From Ricordea florida (taxonomy: Eukaryota; Cnidaria; Anthozoa; Corallimorpharia; Ricordeidae), in assembly GCA_949710005.1 (NCBI GenBank), contig OX453272.1, forward strand, positions 6,692,133 to 6,756,132: DNA of 64,000 nucleotides. The letters are read 5' to 3'. Position numbers and translations under genes: made by a program. The notes beneath the pieces are model-generated. The model was given only the letters and a program-made list of their open reading frames with translations, ran no database searches and was not told the DNA's origin. Every line of letters starts with the position of its first letter. The stretch's first letter is position 1. Positions 1 through 11,100 of the stretch are shown here, piece by piece.

Positions 1-76
1 ATATGAATACACTGAAGGTGAAAGTGTCTATAAAGAACCTCTAATATCTTTACATCTGTTTCTTACTTTTTTTAAG

Positions 77-2788
77 GTTCTAAAATTAATTGACGTAAAT
101 GGCAAAGGTTATGCAACAACAGACGACATAGAGGCTTTGACAGTGGAACAGCTGAAGCAGATAGCAAACGAGCTAGATCCTGACCCTGCCAACACAGAGG
201 AATATGAATTTGCTCTCTTTGATCTTCAATCCGTGAAGTAAAAACGTCTAGTAATAATAATGATATTGATGACAGTAGGATGATGGTAATTATGGTGATG
301 ACGATGATTTTGATAGCTCTTTATACAAAAAGTTCTAGGTGCTGAACAACTGGTGCCTTAAATGCTCTTACATAAAACAACAAGGTCTTTCTAGTACAGT
401 ATACTTGCAGCTTTGGATGGACAAGAGAGAAAAATGACGGAAAGGACTGTTAAAACTTTAAACCACATTAGGAGAGTAATTTTCGGGTTTTATTTATTTT
501 TTTTTTTTTTTTTGGTATTGAAGATCATTTTAGAAACCAATTCAATTACAATAAGTTGAGCGCAAGAAAAAATGGAGTACTAGAATCTGAAGGTCTGACA
601 TTGTCGTGGAGTCTTAGATTTGTACGACCGGTCGTGCCTTGTCTCCAATGATAACGAATAATGTGTACGTGTCATAAGCCTGCTGCATCACTCTGGAAAC
701 TTTGTCAAAATTTGCGAAAATTTGCTGTTTTTTAGAGCTGTCTTTGAAAAAGCACTGCGTGAAGGAAGTGGTAAACTTCAAGAAGAAACATTAGTGAAAC
801 ATTATAAGGTGAGAGGAGGAATTTGAATGTAAATCAGAAATCGTTGAAATAGGACAGTTATGTGGGGGGGGGGGGGGGGGTGAAGCGGGTGAGGATTTTC
901 ATCAACTATTTAGTCCCAACGTCTGATTAGCAATTCTCTTTTAAAAGTTGGTTTTCACGAGCGACGGAATTGAAGTAGGAAAGGTAAGCGGAGTCGGAAG
1001 AGCGCTTAAAACCTAGTGAAAATGAAAAATTTAAGTCTTAAACCGGACTTAACCACAATGGAATCGGAATCGGAAGAATCAGAACGTTTCCGTTTCCTTC
1101 CGATTCCCCTTACGACTCCGTCGCTTACGATCAAGTGAAAACAGGTTTTTCCGAGTTGGAAACAGAAACGGAAGAATGAACCAATCTTAGTGCTGGTTCT
1201 GTAGCGTTGTGATTGGTTTTAATTTGCACTTGTGCTTCCGACTGCGACAATCTAGTTTTCACTGCATCATCCGTGCGACGGAGTCGTAAGCGAAATCGGA
1301 AACCTGTTTTAGCAGTTCGTGAGCGCTTACGACTCCGACTACAATTCCGACTCCGCTTCCGATTCCGATTCCTTCGCGAGTGAAACCAGTCATAATGAAA
1401 GTCATATATATTATTGTAGGCTATACTGGCGAATTTTATCTTAGATCAATGGATTATGTTTTAGTTGTTCATTTTCTCAATTCTCATGATCAGTTCCCTG
1501 ACCATGCTTTGTTAGGCCAATGAGAAGTTGCCTGTTTATCGCTTCCGAAAGTGTTTTGAAAATGCATGCTTTTGAGTTTGGTATTTTATAACTCCTCAAA
1601 TTGTAAATTGATACCCAGGAATTTGGTGGTTCAGCTAAGATTGCTAGAGAGCTTTACAGCTTGCTAAAACCCGCGAATCCTAGCTTTGTGACACAAGAAG
1701 AAATGGAGGAACGCCTTGACAGTGTGTTGGAGTTGTATTTAAAACAGAAAGATGACGACAAGTCAGGTTAGTACTGTACTAACAAAAATCATATCTAACT
1801 TGAAACCCTGAAAGTCTATCAAGAGGCTGGCTCTTTTCCCTGTCGATGTTTTCTATGGCTTTTCATAACGAATGAGCTGTGGTAATATAAATCATAATAA
1901 TAAATATGACTGTTTGATGGCGGTTTTAGGTCCAGTTTTCTTTTAACTGAGACTAGCAGAATATTTGTATATAGTACTGGTAGAAATATGCGTCTTCTGA
2001 AAATTTTCAAGAACCGTAATGTCAAAATCACATAGTGATATTCCTTGGAGATTTTTCAGGGTTTTCAACAGAATCTTGCCGTGGCAAACTCAAGAGTGAA
2101 GTTAATTTCGCGGGAAAGCACTTTGTAGCAAAATTAGATAAACTAGGAGCCCATCGTTAGAAGCGTTCTTCTTCTAGATATTCTTGGTTGGGCGAATTGA
2201 GAGACCCAGTTACTTTTAGAAACGTTTTTCGCACAGTTCGTTCGCCCAAGTTCACCCATGTTGGCAAAAGCGATATAGCTGCTAAATAAGCTGTGCGCAA
2301 AAGAGAACTCTCCTCCATATATCAGTTCATTTTCCCGTGGTAACCTTTGTATGGGCCATTTCTCAGTAGAGTCAATTTGTAATAACATGACACCTTTCAG
2401 TAGTCGCGCATATCATCGCACACAGCAAAGAGTTAAGTGGCCTTCATAGACTGGTGGGTTGGTTTTCAAAACATCTGTTTTTAACAAAGCCACTCCAGCT
2501 TGACCAACACTCTGCAAGATTTTGAAGTAGTATCACAACATTATGGAAGTTGTTATGAGGCGAAGTGTAATAGGGAAGAGAAACACTCCTAATGATAAGC
2601 TCCTGATATACATAATTAAAGTTAGACAGGCGTGTTTCTATTTTGTTTATCTTTCTAAATGCGTTTGTTCCATTTCTTTAGGGATTTTTTACAGTAAAGA
2701 ATTGAAAGAGGATAAGCAGATCATGGATGAAACTTTAAAGATCTCTGTTGAATCTGAACACGCAGAGACAACTCATACTGAACTGTAG
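77..2788 (+). CDS. 3' part of unrecognised gene, EF-hand-like segment
   Basis: Four exons join in frame: 77-237, 736-808, 1619-1766 and 2682-2788, ending in TAG. They give 162 residues, and the 5' end lies before the window. Each junction has AG and GT signals, and phases run 2, 0, 1. The first exon encodes a short segment with D-x-N-x-K-x-Y spacing (IDVNGKGYATTDDIEAL), which resembles one EF-hand loop but has Asp rather than Glu at the last loop position. The rest is charged and helical in character, with an acidic C-terminus ending HTEL. I see no signal peptide or membrane segment. I do not recognise the family; a regulatory or structural cytoplasmic protein is possible but unproven. A possible AATAAA polyadenylation signal lies at 3378-3383, about 590 bases past the stop. 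Gene structure is well supported, function is not. Confidence 0.72.
949..1388. repeat. Inverted-repeat element with GGAATCGGAGTCG-type internal repeats
   Basis: This lies in the third intron of the unrecognised gene. The left end reads TGGTTTTCACGAGCGAC and the right end is its approximate reverse complement (GCGAGTGAAACCA). The interior is built from degenerate copies of GGAATCGGA and its complement TCCGATTCC. Related sequence recurs at 15164-15530 inside a CDK11 intron, so this is a dispersed MITE-like family. It has no coding capacity. Confidence 0.6.
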
Positions 2789-3689
2789 TCACTTGGATAG
2801 TTTTTGTTCTGTGTAGTAAACTTTTACGCACTTCAAGTTTCAAAATTCACCGAAGGATTCATGATACCAGTTTCCTCGGAAACTGCGGTTTTTAGAACTA
2901 GCCCAAGTTTTTAGAAAATTTTCGCTTGAAACTTAACGAATCTCGTGAACAAGAGGTGAAGACGCAAAAGTATAGCATGAAGGGTGGGGTGGGATGGGGT
3001 GTGGTGACTCCCGTTCTCACCATTCATACCACCCACCCTCTTGTGCTCTGCGTTACTATTCGACCATTTGGTAAGAATTAATCGTGATCAAGATCTGAAT
3101 GTTTAGACTGCTTAGTTCTCTATTTCCCATGCAATCACGGTGTTTATGGCCAAATTGAGACACAAAGCACCCGAAATCTCAAAAGAGAATAATACATGCG
3201 TGGTGTGGCGAAGATTGGCGCCACTGAGATACTCATCGTGCAGCAGTCTGCGCACTCCCCATATTTCACTCTCCGAGAATTTAAATGAGGAAAATGAATA
3301 GAGTATTGGGATTTCTGTTAAGGACGCCAGAATTATCACATGTTATGTCAGCAAAGTTTTACCAGAAACCACCACGAAATAAATACTTTATTCAACCGTA
3401 TTGTTTGTTCTGCAGTATTCATGAGACTTTTATTCAGGGAAACTGTCCCGGAAGTTCACAAAAGCGATGAATATCAGTGACTTCATGACTCTGTGACATA
3501 AAATCCATGACCAAAATTCGTTCAAATCTTAATTTAGAAACATTTCCTATTTTGCTTTTTTTCTCTTCCGCCATTGAGGAGTGTCGTTAAGCATTTTAAG
3601 TAATTTTAATTTAACAAGTTTCCGCCAGTTTCCGCTTAAACCGTCAAACCGTGGTGTAATTTGAGTGGCGATTGTACAGTCCATCATTT

Positions 3690-4180
3690 AAAAATACAAA
3701 AAATTGTTTTATCAAACGAGTTGGTAAAGTAAATTTCATCGCCGTATGATCTGTAGGGTGCTGACGTTTCGAGCGTTAGACTCGAGAGAACGTATTCGCT
3801 CTAACGAAGGGCTAAGGGCTGGTTCACACTTTGACATAAGCATAAGCATAAGAAAAATATGTGTGAACCGGGGTTACATAAGCATAAGCAGAAGCATAAG
3901 AAAATGGAAAAAGTTCCATTTCTTGTGCTTATGCTTATGCTTCTGCTTATGCTTATGTAACCCCGGTTCACACATATTTTTCTTATGCTTATGTTTATGC
4001 TTATGCTTATGCTTATGTCAAAGTGTGAACCAGCCCTAACGCTTGACGCGTCAGCTGCCTATAAATCTTGCGGTGATAAAATTCACTTTATCGACTAGCT
4101 TGATGAACAATTTTTTGTGTTTCAATTTACTAGCGACGCATTATCAATTTCTGTAGAAACTATTTGCCAATAAAATGATA
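3690..4180. mobile_element. Fold-back MITE copy A, interrupted by a second element
   Basis: The outer sequence matches a family seen repeatedly in this window. Shared motifs are ACGAAGGGCTAACGC, a GTCAGC block, a degenerate ACCGTAAGGTA block and a flank resembling TTTCTTTAGAAACTA. The copy is split at its GGGCTAACGC motif by the element at 3816-4036. Boundaries of the outer copy are approximate. Confidence 0.65.
3816..4036. mobile_element. 221-bp palindromic MITE with TAA target duplication
   Basis: The two halves are near-perfect inverted repeats: it starts GGGCTGGTTCACACTTTG and ends with the reverse complement. Both arms contain runs of the AAGCAT hexamer. The bases TAA flank it on both sides (3813-3815 and 4037-4039). 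A 3-bp TAA/TTA duplication is typical of PIF/Harbinger-type transposition, so a non-autonomous Harbinger-like MITE is the best reading. It interrupts another MITE, so it is the younger insertion. Confidence 0.75.
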
Positions 4181-4456
4181 CGCCATCCCATGATCACATT
4201 ATTAAAAAAATAGTCTATTTTCACCGGCATAAATATTTTTGGGCCAGATTCGGACTCATTTTAACCTGAGCCGCTTGGCGAGGACTAAAATGAGTCTGAG
4301 AAGGGCCCAAAATAAAGGCATAAATTCTATTAATATTATTATCACTTTATATGGAGGGCATTAAGAAAATAAAAACTGAAATAAAAAAAAAAAAAAAAAC
4401 TTGACAACAAATCGGCGAGCGTTTACAATGCCCAACAAAGTGATAATGCGTTTTGG

Positions 4457-4700
4457 GGTAGTTTCTAAAGGAACCGGTGATGCGTTGATGTGGAATTGAA
4501 ATACAAGAAATTGGGATAATCAAACAAGTTGATAAAGTAATTTGTACCACCGTAAGGTAAAAGAAGGGGTGCTGACGTTTCCAGTGTAGGCCCTTCGTCA
4601 GAGCGAATGACGAAGGGCTAACGCTGGAAACGTCAGCACGCCCTCTTTTACGTCACGGTGGTGCGAATTATTTTATCAACTTGTCATATTATCCCAATTC
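4457..4700. mobile_element. Fold-back MITE copy B
   Basis: It starts with TAGTTTCTAAAGGAACCGG. Then comes a long hairpin (about 4512-4696) whose arms read GATAATCAAACAAGTTGAT and its complement. The tip is the GACGAAGGGCTAACGCTGG motif. It is the same family as the copies near 3690, 15660, 37246 and 46290. Confidence 0.7.
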
Positions 4701-4999
4701 AAAGTGATAATGTGCGTACGCCGAGAAATCGATTTGGATGTCGTGTAAATCAAAGTAAGGAATATTCTTAGAATTACATTCGTGAACTTTCATTATACTA
4801 TGTGCCCCTTGTAATAGCCTAAACTGTCATCATAGCCCTGGACTTCACCTCCCCTCCCCTAGCATCCCCGCAGACGTCCTTTGGGGTTCGTTTGTCACGC
4901 ATTCATTTCTTCCCCACGGACTTTTCCAACCTTCATTTAAGCGTACTGAAATATCTCCTCCGACAGTAGACTTAGCGACCACACACGGAATCGTACATC

Positions 5000-5056
5000 A
5001 TGGCGACGTTCTGTCATGGCGCTCTTTTCGATGTTCTCCATCTTACACTACTTTAA
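5000..5056 (+). promoter_or_regulatory. Candidate upstream ORF in the CDK11 leader
   Basis: An ATG at 5000 opens an 18-codon frame ending in TAA at 5056, about 70 bases before the CDK11 start. It would matter for translation only if transcription starts upstream of it, which the sequence alone does not show. Confidence 0.3.
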
Positions 5057-5125
5057 GTTTTGTTCGTGAAGCTTGGTGATCTTACTTAAAAATACAGGCT
5101 GTCTTTCGAATGTTTTGGATTGACC

Positions 5126-8100
5126 ATGTCTTCAAATCCGCAAAAATTGCCCCGCAAAAGACCTACGGACTCAGATATCATCTCCGACGAAGATGAAGCT
5201 GTTGAGCATGACAGATCTGACGATTTTAAGATCAAGACGCTTGATGAAATACTTCAAGAAAAACGAAGGCGAACTGAAAATGATAATTCAATCAAAGCAG
5301 AGGGACAAACTTCCGGGAAAAGCTCACAAAGTGCCAGTCCAGTAGTAACCTCCAGACGAGATTCAAAAGGGTCTTCGAAACACGATTCTCCAGTTGAAGG
5401 AGAAGTCATTTATCAGCTGAGTCCGGAACAGATAAGTCTGTCTTCAGGTGAGTATAGCAAACTGTGAAATATTTAGATTATTGGATGGTGCTTTCAAAAT
5501 GCAGAGAATTGAAGGCTCTGGGAGTACAGAGTTTGCAACGATAGAAAGTTTATATATATACTTGAGACCGAATAAAAAGTTATTGTAATTTCACTTCGAT
5601 ATAGTTAGAAATCTTGCTGTTCAATATATTGTTGGAACATAATTTATGTATGTTAATGACGTAATTACGAAAATAAGGAATGACCTATAACGATCTAAAA
5701 TGACCCAAAGTAATCTAAAATGACCTAAAGTAATCTAAAATGATCTAAGCTGTGTATTGCAGTCGATGATTTCCAAAGGTTACCTGGGGTTATCATGTAA
5801 GATTTTTTAACTTACTATCGATAACTTTCCACCAATGAAAATCAGGTTGTTAGGTATTACTCAGTTTACTATCAATATCTCCCCACCTAGCAAAACCGCA
5901 TTGATGGGCAAAACTCAACTAACTGAGAGAGACAAAAGAGATAAAAACGTTGCAAATGGCAAAGTTGGAAAATAATTAGGTCAAGAGAACTGGTTTTTCT
6001 TTGTCCTATTGTAACACAATTGCAACAAGGGGTGGAAATAAGGTCGAATTTTACCTATGATCCAATGGAAGTCTTTGTGCAGGATCATTGGAAATCTTCA
6101 AAAATCTTACATTAAATCTTCTGGTAAGCTTCGAAAAAACATTGCCTGCAATCTGAAGCTTCACAAACCCTCAACAATCCTGGCTTAACTATCTTTTTTC
6201 ATCCATAAGCTGTCTGGAGAATCTGATTTATCTTCGATCATTAAATTGGCTGATGCCGTTGTGTGACATCCAAACAAAACGTCTGCTATCAAGTTTGCAG
6301 TGATCATGAGCATTTGTGATTTGTAATTTGTTCTTCTTAGCTTGTACATGTACGGCTTTTCTGACCAACTTGCAACTGGTTGTAGGTCACTTTGGATCAT
6401 TTACAGTCAATGCCCTACTGTTTCTTGGTCGTTTCTTGATTACTTAAGGTCATTTTCGGCATTTTGGGTGATTTTAGATCATTTTAGATTATTTTAGGTC
6501 ATTTTAGATATAACTTGAGATAATTTTAGATTATTTTAGGTCATTTTTATAGATCATTTGTGACCTTCTTTGGGAAAACGGACACTAACGCTTTTCCGTT
6601 AAACGGTCAAGAAAAACGGTTGTAAACGGATACTAAACGGTTAACTTTACCGTTTAAACGATAGCAAAAAAAATAAACGGTTGACCAAAGTCCAAAAACG
6701 GATAGCTTAAAGCGTCAAACGGTGAAGCAAAAAAATAAACGGTTAGCTTGAAACGTTAAACGGTTGACCAAAGTCCAAAAACGGATAGGTCAAACCGTTA
6801 AACGGTTGACCAAAGTCCAAAAACGGATAGGTCAAACCGTTAAACGGTTGACCAAAGTCCAAAAACGGATAGGTCAAACCGTTAAACGGTTGACCAAAGT
6901 CCAAAAACGGATAGGTCAAACCGTTAAACGGTTGACCAAAGTCCAAAAACGGATAGGTCAAACCGTTAAACGGTTGACTCGGCGAGATCGCTTGAGGAAA
7001 AACTATCAGTCTTGCAATGTTTAACGGATATCTTTGAGCGTAAACATGGAGCATAATAACTTGGTAGATAATAACTGGGATACATTCTGTGAACGAAACA
7101 AGTACTTTCGTATCTGATGAACTTTAGTTGGGTTAATACTTCAAACTTTATTTGTGCGCTTGCTTTCTCGCTTGTGTATTCTATTTCTGGTTAAACTATT
7201 GCTGTTTTCGTTCGACATTACGGTGATTCTCTTCTCTGACATTTGTTGAAATAAGCATAATTTACAAGGGACAGTTTCGCTGCCAATATCTCAACCTGAA
7301 CGGTCCTGAACGGCTACAGCAAGAAACGCGTCAATAACAAAACCCGTAACCTCTGCGGGAAGCAAACAACTAGTGGATAATTATACGTTGACAAGAAATT
7401 TTTCACTACACGCCTACAACAGGCGCAACTAACTCTTTATACCTTCACGAAACGATAGCCATCTTAAATTATTCATCATCTTCTCCTTTGTTTATTGTTG
7501 TTTTGCTATGAAATTGCACGAAACAAATTTGCAAATGACGTGAGACGCCGAGTGCCGAGACGCATCATGGTCAAATAACGGCAGAAATGATTGTTATAAT
7601 TATACGTTGACAAGAAATTTTTCACTACACGCCTACAACAGGCGCAACTAACTCTTTATACCTTCACGAAACGATAGCCATCTTAAATTATTCATCATCT
7701 TCTCCTTTGTTTATTGTTGTTTTGCTATGAAATTGCACGAAACAAATTTGCAAATGACGTGAGACGCCGAGTGCCGAGACACATCAGGGTCAAATAACAC
7801 CAGAAATGATTGTTACGAAAACTAAGACCCTCGAAAACTAAGACCTAAGACCTAAGACCGGTCTTAGTTTTCGAGATTACGAAAACTAAGACCCCCTAAA
7901 ATCGAATCCGTCGAAATATATAGTCAAATTGTAACCGAAATAGGTCTGATCTGTCAAATTATATCATGTTCGATCCTTGTAACTATGATGTTTATGATAA
8001 TAGAGGACCATAATTATGAAGAGTAACTATGAAAATAATGACCATCAGCTAGATTTCCTATTCCATATCACCCCATACTTCACTATGCATTCTGCAGCTG

Positions 8101-11100
8101 AATTGTTTCTTTCTTCAAAAACAAATAAGTATGGAATGAAAGGGAGTCTAGCCAGATTGTCTGGTAGCATAAGCAAATTACAGTTTGGCTAGATTTGTAT
8201 TACCCTGGACTCTATTATGTATGCTCTAGCTGTATTGTCTAAGATAATGCATGCTCAAACATGTCTTGTTTTCAAAGAACGAAACAGTACGGCTGCAGGC
8301 CAAAAACATGGTGTAATGGGGAAATCTCGCTGACAGGTCTGCCTGGAAGATTTGTCTGTGCATTTGTGTGAGACAGCTGGAAAATAAGCAGGAATTTAGA
8401 TGACTACATTTCCTTTTACATGTAATATCCTTGTATCCTGATTAAGTTTATGTAGGGCTTTCCTTTAAAGTAAATGGTTTATTATTACTCCCAGGGTCTC
8501 CAGGTGGAACCCCTAGTAAGGTAAAACATCCATTATCTCATGATGGAGATATGGTGATCAGAGCAAAAAGAGGAAGGAAAGCTACTGAAGAAGAAGAAGG
8601 TGAAATAATCAGTGATCATTCAGATACAGAGGGAAAGAAAGTTGAAAAACAAAGAAGATCTTCTGCTGCTGCAGTTGATGAGAACTTTACAAATTCAAAA
8701 CAACAAGGTAAAGTAGAATGCAAAACATCAATTTTCGTAAAGAAGAATATAATCAGTAGAATTAATTTTATTTAATGTTATTTTTTTTTCTGGGAGACAG
8801 CTGTGTCTGGGATCACTATTACTGTTAAGTTACTGCTGTTAAGCTTCCTCCATGTTGAATCAATCTGTAAATTTATGTTACAAAATCAAAAATACATGTG
8901 GAACAGCACTAACAGTGTATTCATGCTTCTGGGATTAGTGTCTTCATATCTCAGTTCGTAGAGCATTGCACCAGTATTTTGAAACGTTTGGACTCAAGAT
9001 TAATCAGATTAAAGCCTGTTTTTCTTTCAGGCTAAACTGTATTTTCTTCAAATCAAGTTTATCGGTAATATTGTAAGACTCAAATCTTCCACTTTTCAAA
9101 CAAGATTTTAGTGTTTTTGTCGCTTTGTGATGTTATTGCGAGTTCTTGCATCTCTTTATGGTTAATTCAGAAAATGTTTCCAAACAAGAGTTCTGAAGGT
9201 GTAGGTTTGTGAGACTGCTGCTGCAGCTTGTCATTGTTTTTGTCTGCCAAGTTTCTTTAATGTCCAGACCTCTCTAGTTTCTGTAATTGTATTATTTGTA
9301 TTATAGTATTATTATTTTTTTTTTAACATTGCAGTAACTGAAGTCAGCGAAGCAAAGACATCGAAAGATCCAATTGAAGAAGGGGACAACAGTGAAGAAA
9401 CTACTGAAGGTGAAGACGATGTAGAAACCCAAGCAGCAACTAAAAGAGTGCGAAAGGAAGCAAAAGAGGAAGTTGTTGAAAAGGAAAAAGAGAGTCATTC
9501 AGAAGCTGAAGAAAGTAGCAGCGAAGAAAGTGAGGATGATGATGATGACAATGATGAGGAAGAAGAAGAAGAAGATGATGATGATGATGATGATGATGAT
9601 GACGAGGAAATGGAAGTGGAGAAAAACAATTATAAAGATTACATGAAGCAGAAAGAAGGAGAAATGAAACCAGCTAGATATGAAGAACAGGCAAAAGACA
9701 ATGCACACCAAGATGAGAAAGAAAGTTCCAGTGAAGAAGAGGAAACCAGCAAAGAAAGCAGCGACGAGGAAGAGAGTGAGAGTGAAAGTGAGACATCTGA
9801 TGAGAGTGAAAAAGAAAAGATGGAAATAAAGGAACAAAAAGTTTCAGTTCCAAAGACCAACCAGAAAGAGGATGTAATGGAATCGGAGGACCTTCACAAG
9901 GAGCTACAACAGCTTAATAAGCGCCATAAAGAAAAAGATGAAAGGTATAAACACAAAACATACCCAGAGCAACAGCAGCTTGAGAAAAGGATAGATAGAA
10001 GAAGGGAACAAAGATCTGTAGACTACAGGACTGAGAGAAAAGAGAAAGTCTATGAAAAGGAAAAGAGAAGTCAGAACAGTCGTTCTGATAAAAGTTACTT
10101 TCAAAGTGACTCTAAGTCACGACCACATGAAAAGAGAGGACATTCTGGAAATAAAATTAGTGTTCAAGAAAAAGAAAGTTGGAGTAAGCATCATAAATCA
10201 AGTGCTTCAAGCAAAGAAACTGTAAAATATGAAAATTTAAGACAGAGAGAAAAACATGGTGAAGTATTGCGTGAGAAAGAAAAGAAAGCCTCGAGGAAAG
10301 ATACTGGTAAGCATAGTCCACCAATGAATAACAGAGTAGAAACTAAAATAAAAGCAAGAAAAGATAGTAGTAGAAGCAACAGAAAAGATGAAGCATCTGG
10401 GAAAAGGAGCCATGAAAAGAAAACCAGTGGCCAGAGTTCAGTTTCCAGGAAAACAGGGCAAGATGAGAGTGCATCGTTGGTACTCACTGAGCAGGAGAGG
10501 AGGCAATTTACCAATGAAGTGGTAGATTTAGAAAGTGAAGATAGCAGCGTTGAAGATGACAAACACTTTGATTCTGGCATGAAACGCAATGAGCATTCAC
10601 CTGAGGAAGTGTACAATGAAGATGAAGAAGAGGGAGAAATCAAACTACCAGCTTACTATCCTGCTGTTCGTGGTTGTAGAAATGTAGAAGAATTCCAGTG
10701 GTTGAACAGAATTGAAGAAGGAACTTATGGTGTAGTTTATCGTGCAAAGGACAAGAAAACAGGTTTACAGCCTCTTTTTTTTGATACAGTGGTAGCTGCA
10801 TATTTCAGTTGGCTTTTTAGTCTTGATCATATTACCTTGTATTGTTATAATGATGAAAATAATTTTATTCTTAGCAAGAAGGAGTCCTAGACACAAACAG
10901 TACATGCACAACACTAACATTAAATTTTTATTTGGGCTGAAATTAATATGTACAAATTAAGTTATGCCAATTTGTACACTTTCGTTAAATGCATTTTCAG
11001 AAATCCATTCTCCTTGATAAGTTCCTTTCTCTGTGACCCAGTCATTGTTTCTACCATTTTCAATTATTTCTTTAAATGAGGATCTAGACAGTATTTTTAA

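Larger units (their letters stand above)
2789..5125. other. Intergenic spacer between unrecognised gene and CDK11
   Basis: The first part may be the 3' UTR of the upstream gene. The middle holds two copies of a fold-back MITE family, near 3690-4180 and 4457-4700. The last 150 bases should hold the CDK11 promoter and 5' UTR. No convincing coding sequence is present; the short open frames follow the repeats. Confidence 0.6.

Noticed and set aside
6743-7054. Open frames on both strands with 14-residue repeats
   Set aside because: They are explained entirely by the 42-bp minisatellite.
9301-10643. Several minus-strand open frames opposite the CDK11 acidic exon
   Set aside because: They are antisense shadows of a GA-rich exon, full of Phe, Ser and Leu, with no domain features.
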